Shown here: piece after piece, positions 33,776 to 44,139 of the stretch
Position numbering within the stretch: the first letter of the stretch is position 1
How the letters are laid out: the number at the start of each line of letters is the position of its first letter
NCBI RefSeq assembly: GCF_020080835.1
Contig: NC_058161.1
Location: 2,790,001 to 2,854,000, forward strand
DNA: 64,000 bases
Origin: Cotesia glomerata
Taxonomy: Eukaryota > Arthropoda > Insecta > Hymenoptera > Braconidae
Direction of reading: 5' to 3'
Program-made: the position numbers and the translations under genes
Notes under the pieces: generated by a model
Databases searched by the model: none
The model's input: the letters and a program-made list of their open reading frames with translations, nothing else
What the model was told of the DNA's origin: nothing

Positions 33776-34862
33776 TTCAGTATGCGTGACGCAAAAAATA
33801 TTAAATTTAAATTATTCAATAACTTTTTTCTGCATAAATAAAAAATAATACTAGACCAAAAAAAAAAAAGTGTTTTAAAATTCCAAACTAAATTGATATT
33901 GCAAAAACATTTTAAATTACAGATGATTTGATAAAAAAAATTATAACGTAACGTTTTAGTAACTAAAATTTACATTTAATTATAGCGCAATGGCGTTTTG
34001 GCATTTGCGGTAGGCTTGAAGGCGAGGCAAAAACACTAAAATTACCATAGGAATAGATTTAAAAAGAATATTTAGTAAATAAATACCATCAATAATAATA
34101 ATGAGCCTGATATTTGTCATCATATTAATATTATTATTTTCTTTCATAAGACATAATGTCAATGGATAATATTTAATGCAAGACTCGTCTCCTACTTTAC
34201 AACTAAATGTAACATATTTCTTGTCACCTCTTGTATGCATAAATATTACTTACATACATCTCTATACATTTATTTATTATGTAATACACAGCACGAATAG
34301 ATCTCTTTGCACGGTGATCATATAATAAATGTTATCCACAGGACCCCGACGTCTATGATTTATCTCGTTCTCCTTTACGTAATCAAGAGACCGTCTTTAC
34401 TTCGGCAATAAGACGATGAGGATTGAGGACTATCATACTATACGCCCGGACCCCGCTCATTATCCTGTGCTACATTAGTGGTTTATCGGGAAACCCGCCG
34501 ACTATTATAAATATAATCACTAATATAAGAATATTACGAGAAATAATACTGACAACTAGGTACTCTGTCTTTATAGCAGACTTGTACGCTCAATGTGACT
34601 CCAAGTATCTTTCTTCCGCTGCGTAACGGAAATCAGACTGGTTCCCATGCTAGAGGAATTTATTTCAGACCAGTATAAAGTATGAACTCCGTCCAGGCTT
34701 TACTAATATTACTCTCCAGTCGTTCTTTATGTTGAACGTTCAATGATACTGCTTTGTATCAACTACAGCGACTGATATGATAAATAACGGATAAGAAAAT
34801 ACTTGCAAGAGGATTTTAGACGTAAAAATAGTGTTTTTTTTTTATTTATCCGCTATTTAGTA
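33776..34862. other. Intergenic with GC-richer island at about 34270-34760
   Basis: A minus-strand 86-codon frame at 33980-34240 begins MHTRGDKKYVTFSC and has one hydrophobic stretch, but no family is recognised. A + frame at 34423-34626 lies in the GC-richer island. Neither has splice or homology support. The island may be UTR or regulatory DNA. Confidence 0.35.
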
Positions 34863-35049
34863 CACTGATAGAAGGATTTCTTAGTATTTAAAAAGATTTC
34901 TTTGTATTTAAGAAATCATTTCTCAAACATCATTTCTTAGTATTTAAAAAATATTTCGTAATATTTAAGAAATATTTCTTAAATACAAAGAAATATTTCT
35001 TAAATACTAAGAAATATTTTTTAAATGCTAAGAAATCCTTCTATCAGTT
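34863..35049. mobile_element. M-family fold-back MITE (M3)
   Basis: The left end CACTGATAGAAGGATTTCTT follows TA. The right end is its inverse (AAGAAATCCTTCTATCAGT). The 187-bp interior is repeated TTCTTAGTATTTAAA and TTAAATACTAAGAA, so nearly the whole element folds back on itself. Confidence 0.75.
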
Positions 35050-35159
35050 TTATAAAACTAAAATTTTAATAATCAAGATTGTTAATTAAATATTTTTGCA
35101 TCAAAAAATTGAAAAAAAAAAAAATATTTTTAATAAATTTTGGTTGAAAAAAGTAAAAT

Positions 35160-35357
35160 TAAATAAACTTAATTTTAAATAAAAATTAAGTAAGCCGACA
35201 TTTAAAAATTTTTATAATTTTTTTTTATTAAAAAAAATTATCACATAAAAAATAAAAAAATATTTTATTTGTAAAAAATTTAAACTGTAAGTGCAATTTA
35301 AAAATATTTTTTAGTTCTAATTTAATAAATGAAGCGAAATCAAAAATGTCGGATCAT
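35160..35357 (+). repeat. Flank repeat L (left), shared with the A7 region
   Basis: The sequence leading into A6 (AAATATTTTTTAGTTCTAAT, then TGAAGCGAAATCAAAAATGT) occurs inverted at about 43727-43930 beside A7. A6 and A7 therefore sit in copies of a larger repeat. Confidence 0.6.
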
Positions 35358-35454
35358 TTAAGGAGATCCAAGTACCCTCCTAGTGTAAAGAATGTCTATA
35401 AAAAAATAATACGTAAAAATACTTTTTTTATGCATCTTAAAATTAATTTTTAAT

Positions 35455-35835
35455 TCTTTTTTTAACCCGTTCCTGCCTTTACGGTCATTTTTTTCTGCTA
35501 GTATAAATCTAATTCAAGTGGATGGTAATATTCCATCTTCACTAACAATTTGGGACAGATCGTCCCTGGAGAGTTAGGTCGATGGGTAACCATCGAACTT
35601 GAACACTAGTTAGCTGGTGAATGCTAGTATCTGTTCAACTCAATTTTTAAGTATTAACGATGGAAAGCCACTGAGAATGAAGAGCAACTTTTGAAAAAGT
35701 CCATGAAAAATTAACCAAGCCAGGAATCGAACCTGGATCTCCCCGATTACATGTCAGGATGCTTTTACCATTAAGCTACCGGCTATTAAGATCCAGGTTC
35801 GATTCTTTAAATTAATTTAAACGAATTTTTAAATT
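35455..35835 (-). mobile_element. SINE-like insertion in A6, tRNA head on minus strand
   Basis: It splits the sibling sequence AATTAATTTTTAAATTAATT. A tRNA-like head (35713-35787, minus strand) is followed downstream by an unrelated body (AGTTGAACAGATACTAGCAT, then TGGTTACCCATCGACC) and ends near TTAACCCG. The repeated phrase GATCCAGGTTCGATTC at about 35790-35808 is a duplicated, opposite-strand scrap of the B-box region. Confidence 0.55.
35713..35787 (-). tRNA. tRNA-like sequence (SINE head)
   Basis: The minus strand reads GGTAGCTTAATGGTAAAAGC (D-arm/A-box-like), anticodon stem CCTGA/TCGGG with loop CATGTAA (nominal TGT), and T arm CCAGGTTCGATTCCTGG. The base at position 33 is A, and the acceptor stem pairs poorly. 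Probably not a functional tRNA. Confidence 0.45.
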
Positions 35836-36462
35836 AATTAATAACATTTTTGAGGAAATTTCCGATAAATTTACTCATTAAATAATTATTAACATTTAAT
35901 TGACTAATAAAAAATATAGCACTCTGAATTACCTTTATACTCTTGACAACACAAAAAAAATTCTAAAGAACTAGTTTAGGACCTTAAAATTTATTTATAT
36001 TTACTGTCTTACTAAAATGACTAAAATCTTCTAGCATTTAAAAACCCGCGGTTGCTTGTGCGCCGAGTAACTGCGCAAGCGGCGTTGCCAAGTCAAATAC
36101 AAGACTAAAGAACGCAAGTTCCGAGTGATTTTTCATAAAAAATATAAAATATCTCCGTAATACGTTTGGAAAGCTACTTTTTTTATTGTTTTAATCGAAA
36201 GCTTATTATTTTTTCAATCAAATTCAATGAAAATGAAATTTTTTTTAAATCGTTAATTGCATTAAATTCTTAACCAAATATACGGCGAGTGGAATCTCCA
36301 TTTTACATGTAAAAATTACAATTTTCAAACCTAATTATTTAATTAAATATCCTGGAAACCTACCGTTTCTAATTTTTTTATTAATTATTAGGCTACGTAG
36401 ATTGAATTTGCAAATTTTCAGGAAGTTGTAAAAATTTTACTACTTCGCGTCAATCTCCCTAA

Positions 36463-36960
36463 AAAAATTTATAAATAGAATTTTGGAAATTTTTTTTTGA
36501 TATTAATTTATTCTTAAATAAATTAAATTTCTAAAAAATATTTTAGACACTAATTTATTTTTAAAAAAATCAAAAATCTATCAAATGTCTTTTAATTTCA
36601 ATATTTTTTAAAAAGTGATATTAAATAAATAAAATTTGTATTTTGGAATTTTTTTTTGGTATCAAAATTTAGTTTTAAATAAATTAAATTCCTAAAGAAT
36701 ATTTTAGACACTAATTTACTTAAAAAAAAAAATCAAAAAACTATCAAATGTCTTTTAATTTCAATATTTGTTAAAAATTGATATTAAATAAATACAATTT
36801 TTATTTTTGAATTTTTTTTTATATCAATTTATTTTTAAATAAATTAAATTTCTAAAAATCATTTTAGACACTAATTTATTCAAAAGAAAAATTTAAGAAA
36901 CTATCCAATGTCTTTTAACTTAATTTTTTTTTAAATTGATATTAAACAAATGATATTTAT
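36463..36960 (+). repeat. Tandem repeat, about three ~165-bp units, in the right flank of A6
   Basis: The phrases AAATAAATTAAATTTCTAAA, TTTTAGACACTAATTTA and ATGTCTTTTAATTTCAATAT recur three times at about 165-base spacing. A single unit with the same downstream sequence lies after A8 (58498-58830), so this copy expanded locally. Confidence 0.7.
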
Positions 36961-37579
36961 ATTTTTTAAATTAATGGTGTGACAACTAATGATTTAATTA
37001 TAAATATTTATATCACCTCTTTATATTATTAATAATTTATACTAAACATTAGTATTGATTTGTAACCCAGCAAGACTTATTGCAATAGTCTTTTTAAATA
37101 ATTACATCCTTTACTCCCGTGCAACTTGAGCGTGAGAAAATTCTGTTCCATCAGCGCCCGAGATATCAACGAACAATATTTAAATGTTTTCATCTCTGAA
37201 CAAATCTACTTATTAGCTAAGTATATAAGTACTCATTGACTTTTTTAATATCAAGTTTGAATCCTTGCACGATTTTCTAACCTTCAGTTAATTTAGTTTT
37301 ATTTTAAAAAATACTTTTACTGTGAAATTTAATTACTGCCATTAAATTTATGCTTTCAATTCACTTGTTACACTCATTAAATCTATATAATCATATATTT
37401 TCGATTAATTCACGCGTAATAATTATTTTCGACTGTAATCAAGAAGAATTTGAATAAACTTGAAGAAAAAAAAATTTAATTGTAATTTTTATAATATTAA
37501 AAATAAAAATTTTTTAATATTGAAAATTAATATTTAATAAATTATTAACATTTTTATAAGTTAAAATTAAAAAAAAAAA
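36961..37579. other. Repeat flank then AT-rich intergenic
   Basis: The stretch to about 37120 (GGTGTGACAACTAATGATTT, then TCGCAATAGTC-like words) matches 58690-58830 downstream of A8. From there to 37579 nothing is recognised apart from a short GC-richer patch at 37120-37190. Confidence 0.5.
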
Positions 37580-38433
37580 TTAGGAAAACGGTTGACCCTA
37601 AAGGCCATCCCTGCAACTTTCCGCTAATTCCGTTAATACCTGGCCGCTTTTTTGAGCTCTTCGAGCTCAAAAGTACAATCTGTGTGTTGTTTTAAGCTCT
37701 CCGAGCTCAAAAAGATACCTTTTCTATGCTTTTGAGCTCTTTGAGCTCAAAAGTCTGATAGAAGTTTCATAGAACACTATTTTTTGAATGTTCATACCGC
37801 AATAACTTTTGAATGAATGAACCGATTTTTACGCAGTTGGCGGCATTCTACGTAGTTTTTTAAGCCTTATAAATAATTTCTAAGTTTCAATTGGTCAAAC
37901 TAGAAATTTCGGAGTAACTCTGAAAAAACACTTTTCGGTTTTCTTTCGTTCACGATATCTCTCGAACGAATCAACCGATTTTGACCGGATTGGCAGCGAT
38001 CGACGTGGTTTTTCAAGGTTGAAAGCTGATTAGTTTTTGGAATCGATCGGTTGAGCCGTTTAAAAGTTATCCCAAAAAAACCACTTCAGAAAAAAATTTT
38101 TTTCCTACTTTTTTTTAGATTTCTCCAAATTTCTCAAAATCTATCGGTCCGAATCGGTTCAAATTAACAGGAAATCTAAGTTTGGCGAAGCCCTTTCGAA
38201 TGGCACCAATCGCGATGAAATCGGTTCAACCGTTCAAAAGTTATAAGAGGTTTACATACTTACACACACACACACATAGATACAGACATAGTGACACCCT
38301 CGCGGGAATAGTCAGGAAAGCTTCCTAGGACCTCAAAACGTCGAGATCTGATGAAAACTCGATTTTCGAAAAACGGGGTAAAACCAATAACTTCCCGATT
38401 TTTGAAAATTTTCAATTTTCTTAGCGGGAAGTT
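37580..38433 (-). repeat. CTTCCCGC-family repeat, copy 3
   Basis: The inverted orientation of copy 1, with which it is very similar over its full length, including the GAGCTC palindromes (about 37652-37750), the GTTCAAAAGTTAT block and the (CA)n tract (about 38264-38276). It ends TTAGCGGGAAGTT at 38433. Confidence 0.75.
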
Positions 38434-39646
38434 AAAAATTTTTAATTATCAATTTTTTTTAAAGCAAAAATAATTTAATTAAATATTAAAATTAAGATCT
38501 TTATGATGAACTATTTATTATAGAAAATAATTTAGATCAAAAGTTAAATCTTGATAAAATTAAATGCATCATTAATAATTTAATAATTGAGATCAAGTCA
38601 GATTGAGTCGGACTTTTTTTAGCGAATGATACAGGAAAGACCTCGTATCTAGATAAACTTTTATTTTATATATTAAATAATGAAAGAAAAAAAGCTAGAT
38701 CTTGATTACAGGTCTTAATAAATCACTGTTTATTGAATAACCTACGTAAAAATAGGCTTGGAATGACCCAAGAAATTTTTTGCACTAAAATTATTCAGGA
38801 AGTACCTTGCAATCTTGTTATATTTTAGCTTGTGATGTAATTTAGGTTTTGTAAAAGACAGATATTAATTATGAAAGATATGTCAGAAGTTTAAACAATT
38901 CTTTTATTTGTTGGATAGAATTATATATAAATGGACAATGATATCCTTGTACGGAGATTTAATTGTGGAACAAAGATCTTCTGTTTGTCTTGATTAATTT
39001 TTTTAATTCAATAACTAAGCGATTAAAATTTAGAAAATTGATTAATTAATCAAACTTTCATGGTAATAATTAATTATTGTAATTTTTAAATTAAAAAATT
39101 CTTGTTTTAAAAATTAATAAGAAATAATTAAAATAAATAATAAAATTTTAAATAAATATTTATTCATAAAAAAATATTGACCTTGTTTTTATAAAATAAA
39201 TTTTGATAAATCAATTAGTGGAAGCTGAAAAAAAAATCTACTAAATTTATCAATGACAAGACACGGCTCGAGCGTCTCCGACACTTAGAGGCTGCTGTCA
39301 AGGTAAGAAAAAAAAAAGTTAGCCAAAATAAATAAATAAATATAAATAATTTAACGTCCTTAAATTTTTCAGCGCCCGAAATTTGCAGCGTCACTTAACG
39401 TGATTTATCACGATTATAAAAACCGGCGAATAATCAGGTCACACATTAGAAGCCTTTTTGCGCTTACAAGTACGAGCCAAGTGAAAGTACCAAAGATGTA
39501 TACGAGTTTGAATTGAATGGACAAGGCACTGTAAATTACACAGCCAGCTGATTTTTCTGGCGAGTGTAAACTTTGTATCTGTTGCTTGAAAATTCCAGCG
39601 CAAGTTTACGGTTTTTCTTATTTACATACTATTTTTTTATGCACCT
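38434..39646. other. AT-rich intergenic, nothing recognised
   Basis: It contains a GC-richer patch at about 39255-39300 and another at 39365-39600. No ORF or repeat with ends is visible. Confidence 0.4.
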
Positions 39647-39647
39647 G

Positions 39648-39767
39648 CTAAGGCTAGAAGAATAATTTAAATTTAGAATTAATAAATTGAATATTTTAAA
39701 AATTATTCTAAGGCTAGAAGAATAATTTAAATTTAGAATTAATAAATTGAATATTTCAAAAATTATT
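39648..39767 (+). repeat. Tandem duplication, two 60-bp units
   Basis: CTAAGGCTAGAAGAATAATT and the following bases are repeated at exactly 60-base spacing with one mismatch, so the duplication is recent. Confidence 0.85.
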
Positions 39768-40023
39768 CTAAGACTAAAATCAAGAATAATTTTAAAAAAT
39801 ACTTTAATAAAAAACTATTGACTATTGCTCTTTGGTTTTGATAGATAACTCCAAAAGACTGGACTATTCGCTCAGTGCGAAGCCATGGTGGGGAGAAATT
39901 GATTTACCATCAGCGCTACCCGTGGCTATATCCGATACTACGGGGGGCTGTTTTTATGTTTCGAGTTAGCTAAATATACAAGTGAATTGTTATTTAAAAT
40001 TTATTTAAATAACATAACATAAA

Positions 40024-40614
40024 ATGAGTCACAAAAGTTTTTGTGTTGTTAGTTGTAAGAATACAGGTAGAAAAAGTGCTTGTCATTTTTATAAATTTCC
40101 AACAGCAAGTTGGAAAATAAATCAAAGGAAAAAATGGATAGCCGCTGTTAGGAGACAAAAGTAAGTAGAATCATAACCTTACTATCGGTAATAATAAAAA
40201 TCTTGAAAGGAGTAAAACTTAAAAAAAAATAGTAAGTTTAGAAAATGCTAGGAAATATTATTATTAATTAAAAAAAAAATTTTTTTTAAACATTTATAAA
40301 TTTAGCATAATTAATAATTATTAATTATATATTAAAAAATAAGATTGAATTTTTTTATTATAAACTTTTCATTTATTATTTAAGATTCATTTACTCTTTG
40401 CTACTTATTATATTAAATTAAAAGATTATCCATACCAATGATCATAAATTTTAAATATTAAATATTAAAAATTTTCAATTTTCCTTGCAGTATTGATGGC
40501 TCATTGTGGACTCCAAAGGCACATGATTATATTTTCTTTTTATTTGAATTCAGTCTGATTTCAGTTAACCTATCCTTATGTGTGCTAACTTCTATGCTAC
40601 TTTTTCGGTATTAA
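40024..40614 (+). pseudogene. THAP-domain gene, two visible exons, zinc site incomplete
   Basis: Exon 1 (40024-40160) starts with an ATG after a GC-richer leader and reads MSHKSFCVVSCKNTG, then CHFYKFP and RKKWIAAVRRQ. It ends at a consensus donor GTAAGT (40161). A polypyrimidine tract and TTGCAG (40485-40490) precede exon 2, which continues in phase as IDGSLWTPKAHDYI. This follows the THAP DNA-binding fold: the first C-x3-C pair, the FP pair, the W before the splice and the WTP motif. The second zinc pair, C-x2-H-F, should follow immediately, but the frame becomes FFLFEFSLISV and stops at 40614. The domain is therefore missing half its zinc site. It could be a broken P-element-type transposase start, a THAP host-gene fragment, or a gene whose next exon I failed to find. 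Confidence 0.6.
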
Positions 40615-40757
40615 ATATACTTACATTTCACTTTTTAATGCACAAGAACACTTTACATTAACAAATATTTATTATAAATATTTCCTTTAATTAAAAAAAC
40701 ATTTTTTTATTTATCATTCGATATTATTATTTCTGACAGCCATTCAATACATAATAA

Positions 40758-41197
40758 TAGTATATTTCTTACCTAGGGCAGGAAAATAAGAAATGTCTCA
40801 GATCACATGTTTGTTGACCGAGGCGAAGCCGAGGTCGACAAACATGTGATCTAAGGCTTTCTTATTTCCTGCCCGTGGTGAGAATACTATTTTTTGCCCT
40901 CCGGGCGGAAAGTGGCAACTTTCGTCCCGCTGCGCTAAACTAAGTTGCCGCTTTCCGCCTTCGTCGGACAAAAAAATAGTATACACTCCTCGGGAAGTAA
41001 ATAAGAAAGCCTCAGATCACATGTTTGTTGACCTCGGCTTCGCCTCGGCCAACAATTACATGTGATCTGAGACATTTCTTACTTTACTTCCCTAGGTGTG
41101 TAATATACTATTTCTGCCCTCCGGCCGGAAAGTGGCCGGAAAGTGGCAAGCGCAGCGGGCAGAAAATTGACGCTTTCCTTCCGGAGGGGAGAAAAAT
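40758..41197. mobile_element. Double C module (palindromes head to head)
   Basis: Starts TAGTATATTTCTTACCTAGG. It has a first palindrome around CCGAGGCGAAGCCGAGG with arms CAGATCACATGTTTGTTG, then a GC-rich hairpin (CTCCGGGCGGAAAGTGGCAA ... TTGCCGCTTTCCGCC), then the first module inverted (TAGTATACACTCC ... GTGTGTAATATACTA), then a second GC-rich piece ending GGAGGGGAGAAAAAT. Short frames over it on both strands are by-products of the palindromes. Confidence 0.75.
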
Positions 41198-41214
41198 ATA
41201 TTACAATAGCCCCC

Positions 41215-42034
41215 TGTAGTTCAAACGTGCCATGGCGCTGAAGTCGCGCACAGAGCGAATAAATTACAGCGCTTGATGAACAACGGCATCAGGTTCATTT
41301 TCAATCTGAAGCGTGATGATCATATTACTCCTCATCGTCGCTCTCTAAAATCGCTCTCAATCAAATCGAAAAGACTGTAACTCTTAGCTTGTTTTCTCTA
41401 TAAACTATTCAGTTCTGGTGAACCAAATTTCCTAAGGAGTCTTTTTATTGAGGAATCACAAGACATAAGACGTTCGGATAGGTTGGCTTCAAAATACAAC
41501 AATATTTTGTTCAGTATTCCAAAGTATTCAACAACAGTATATGAACACTCTTTTTTAATCTCATCAATACGTCTTTGGCGTGAAATACCACTCGAAGTCA
41601 TAAACTCACTTAGCATTGAGGCATTTAAATCTAGAGTGTTCGATTTCTTCTACGATCTTGAGCTCAGGAAGACCAAAGAACCTAAGAACCATTGACTGCA
41701 AATAGTTTACTTAATTTATAATTTAAACTGAGATATATATACAAAATTTATTACTCTAATTAATGAGTGATTTACATGTCATCATTCATGTTATCTTCAT
41801 ATTTTAATATCATCTTTTTCATATCACCTTTATACGATTTTCCATCTTTTATTATTATATTTTATATTTATACTATCACTTATTAACTATAATGCTGAAT
41901 ATTGATATTGATATTGATATCGACAATGTTTATAGATTTACAAATACTTATGTTACTCTATGTATTAATTTTGACATTTGGCTTTCGCCTTGGCATTTAA
42001 ATTGAATAAATAAAAAAAAAAAAAAAAAAAAAAA
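41215..42034 (+). mobile_element. 5'-truncated LINE fragment with poly-A tail
   Basis: An ORF2 C-terminal region (41222-41695), then an AT-rich 3' UTR ending CCTTGGCATTTAAATTGAAT and a poly-A run of about 23 bases (42012-42034). The 3' end is homologous to the (AAAT)-tailed fragment at 25392-26090. It lies directly downstream of the double C module. Confidence 0.8.
41222..41695 (+). pseudogene. C-terminal part of LINE ORF2, one in-frame stop
   Basis: The frame reads RANKLQRLMNNGIRFIFNLK then RDDHITPHRR. This pattern is typical of the segment between the reverse-transcriptase and C-terminal regions of insect non-LTR elements. A TAA at about 41380 interrupts it. It resumes as LACFLYKLFSSGEPNFLRSL, ESQDIRRSDRLASK and YEHSFLISSIRLWREIP and ends KEPKNH. 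It shares most residues with 25779-26084. The endonuclease and polymerase domains are missing. No product is expected. Confidence 0.75.
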
Positions 42035-42365
42035 CTCAACTAATAAATTAATATCAAAAAAAATTTCCAAAATTCTATTTATAAAATTTCTTAAGGAGAT
42101 CCACGTAAAGTAGTCAAATTTTTTAAACTTCTTGAAAATTTGTAAATTCAATCTACGTAGCCTAATAATTAAAAAAATTAAAAAACAGTAGATTTCCGGG
42201 ATATTTAATTAAATAATTAGGTTTGAAAATTGTGATTTTTGCATGTAAAATGGAGATTCCACCAGCCGTGTATTTGGTTAAGAATTTAATGCAATTAACG
42301 ATTTTAAAAAAATTTTATTTTCATTGAATTTGATTGAAAAAATAATAAGCTTTTGATTAAAACTA

Positions 42366-43067
42366 CACGGGAAAAAATTTCTGGGAAAATTTACGATACA
42401 ACTATTGTAAAGCTGGACTATACTTTTATTACTATTAATTGTCAAATAGTTTAGAAGAAAAAATACTATTTATTCATGAAAAAATACGATATTACTATTG
42501 TAAAAAGTAAGAGATGAAAATTTCCAGTGCTGCCTCTGTATCTTTCCAATAGAACTATAGCAAATTTTACAATAGTTGAATTGGAATGTTTTTCAATTAG
42601 TGTGAGTGATGGCCGTGCACAGCGCTAGACTCCGAGTTTATGTAAATGTTAAAGAATATGGGTCTTAGTTTACCTCGGATAGCGTAGAGGGAGAGTCTCT
42701 GGCTGCCAACACAGAGTTCTGGGTTCGATTCCCAGATAGGACGAAAATGCCGGTTTCTTTTTTCGATTACTGTACAGGTACCAATTAGTCCAACCTTCTA
42801 TCTCTCTCCCTCCCTAATATTTCTTTTAAAAAAACCAACTGTGAATTTTTACAATAGTTGAATTGTAAAGTTCACAAACACATATTGTATAATTTGCTTT
42901 ATAGTATTCGACTTTTTAAGACTCTTGCTAGTCTTATTTGTTGGATTAAATTTACAATAGTAGATCGTAAAAATTACTAAATGAGAAGTATAGTCCACCG
43001 TTACTATTTTAATTAGTAAAAATTACAATAGTAAAATAATAAAAACTCCTTCAATTTTCTTTCCGTG
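42366..43067. mobile_element. CACGG-terminus TIR element nested in A7
   Basis: The ends CACGGGAAAAAATTTCTGG and inverted ..CAATTTTCTTTCCGTG are flanked by TA (42364-42365 and 43068-43069). The interior repeats TACTATTGTAAA/TTTACAATAGT words. The sibling A copies read AAAACAATAAAAAAAG uninterrupted. No ORF. A SINE-like unit sits at about 42665-42845. Confidence 0.75.
42672..42744 (+). tRNA. tRNA-like SINE head
   Basis: ACCTCGGATAGCGTAGAGG is followed by a B box GGTTCGATTCC (42722-42732) and a downstream body (TTTTTTCGATTACTGTACAG, then a CT-rich patch at 42798-42818). The body resembles those after the tRNA-like sequences at 9820 and 28711, so the three are probably one SINE lineage. The nominal anticodon is GCC, but the stems are weak. 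Confidence 0.5.
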
Positions 43068-43233
43068 TATAAAAAAGTAGTTTTCCGTAAGTATTACGGA
43101 GATATTTTATATTTTTTATGAAAAATCACTCGGAACTTGCGTTCTTTAAAGTCTTATATTTGACTTGGCAACACCGCTTGCGCAGTTACTCGGCGCATAA
43201 GTAACCGCGGTTTTTTAAATGCTAGAAGATCTT

Positions 43234-43454
43234 TAGTATATTACATACCTAGGCGAGTAAAATAAGAAAAGTCTCAGATCACATGTAATTGTTGGCCGAG
43301 GCGAAGCCGAGGTTTACAAACATGTGATCTGAGGCTTTACTTTTTACTGGCCAAGGTGTGTATACTATTTTTCTGCTCGACGTAGCCGCAATGAGGCAAC
43401 TTTGTTTAGCGCAGCGGCCAGAAAGTTGCCACTTTCCGGCCGGAGGGCAGAAAA
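43234..43454 (+). mobile_element. C module nested in A7
   Basis: It splits the sibling sequence GATCTTAGTCATTTTAG. It starts TAGTATATTACATACCTAGG, has the GGCCGAGGCGAAGCCGAGG palindrome centre and the ACATGTGATCTGAGGC arm, and ends GGCCGGAGGGCAGAAAA. Confidence 0.75.
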
Positions 43455-43726
43455 GTCATTTTAGTTAGACAGTAAACATAAATAAATTTAAAGGTTAAGA
43501 AACTTTTTTTGTGTTGTCAAGTGTATACCGGTAATTCAGAGTGCTACATTTTTTATTAATCAATTAAATGTTAATAATTATTTAATGAGTAAATTTTTCG
43601 GAAATTTCCTCAAAAATGTTATTAATTAATTTAAAAATCAATTTTAAGATGCATTACAAAAGTATTTCTACTTATTATTTTTTTATAGACATTCTTTACA
43701 CTAAGATTGTACTTGGATCTCCTTAA

Positions 43727-44139
43727 TTAAGTTATCTGACATTTTTGATTTTGCTTCATTTATTAAATTAGAACTAAAAAATATTTTTTTTAAATTGCAC
43801 TTACAGTTCGAATTTTTTACAAATGAAATATTTTTATAATTTTTATGTAATTATTTTTTCAATAAAAAAAATTCTAAAAATTTTCAAATGTCGACTAACT
43901 TAATTTTTATTTAAAATAAAAATAGAGTGATTAAAAAAAAATGTTTTTTTTTTTTTTTTTTTTCAAAAAGCGTGGGGTGTTTCTTAAGATATTTTTACAA
44001 TAACTCTACTTTAACCAATATATGTCAATAAAATATTTACAAAAATTGACATCAAGCACCCGACGCTTTTTTACGATAAAATTAATTTTTTTGTCAATCA
44101 CTGTATTATCATTTAAAACTAATTGAAAATAATTTTCTA
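43727..44139 (-). repeat. Flank repeat L (inverted), then AT-rich spacer
   Basis: 43727-43930 is the inverse of 35160-35357. Beyond it lies a poly-T run (43944-43963) and unassigned AT-rich DNA. Confidence 0.55.

Larger units (their letters stand above)
35362..36460 (+). mobile_element. TTAA-flanked element A6 with nested SINE-like unit
   Basis: Begins GGAGATCCAAGTACCCTCCT after TTAA (35358-35361). It is interrupted at about 35455-35835 and ends CGCGTCAATCTCCC before a decayed TTAA. The core (TTGCCAAGTCAAATACAAGA) matches the siblings. Confidence 0.7.
42095..43722 (-). mobile_element. TTAA-flanked element A7 with two nested insertions
   Basis: Bounded by TTAA at 42091-42094 and 43723-43726. 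The A sequence is split by the CACGG element at 42366-43067 and by a C module at 43234-43454. The remaining ~705 bases match A1. Its left flank (42061-42090) matches the right flank of A8, and its right flank (43727-43930) matches the left flank of A6, so a larger repeat was copied. Confidence 0.8.

Noticed and set aside
40798..41219. ORFs over the C module on both strands
   Set aside because: They are palindrome by-products, and similar frames appear in antisense.
41398..41616. 72-codon ORF on the - strand
   Set aside because: Antisense shadow of the LINE ORF2 fragment on the + strand.
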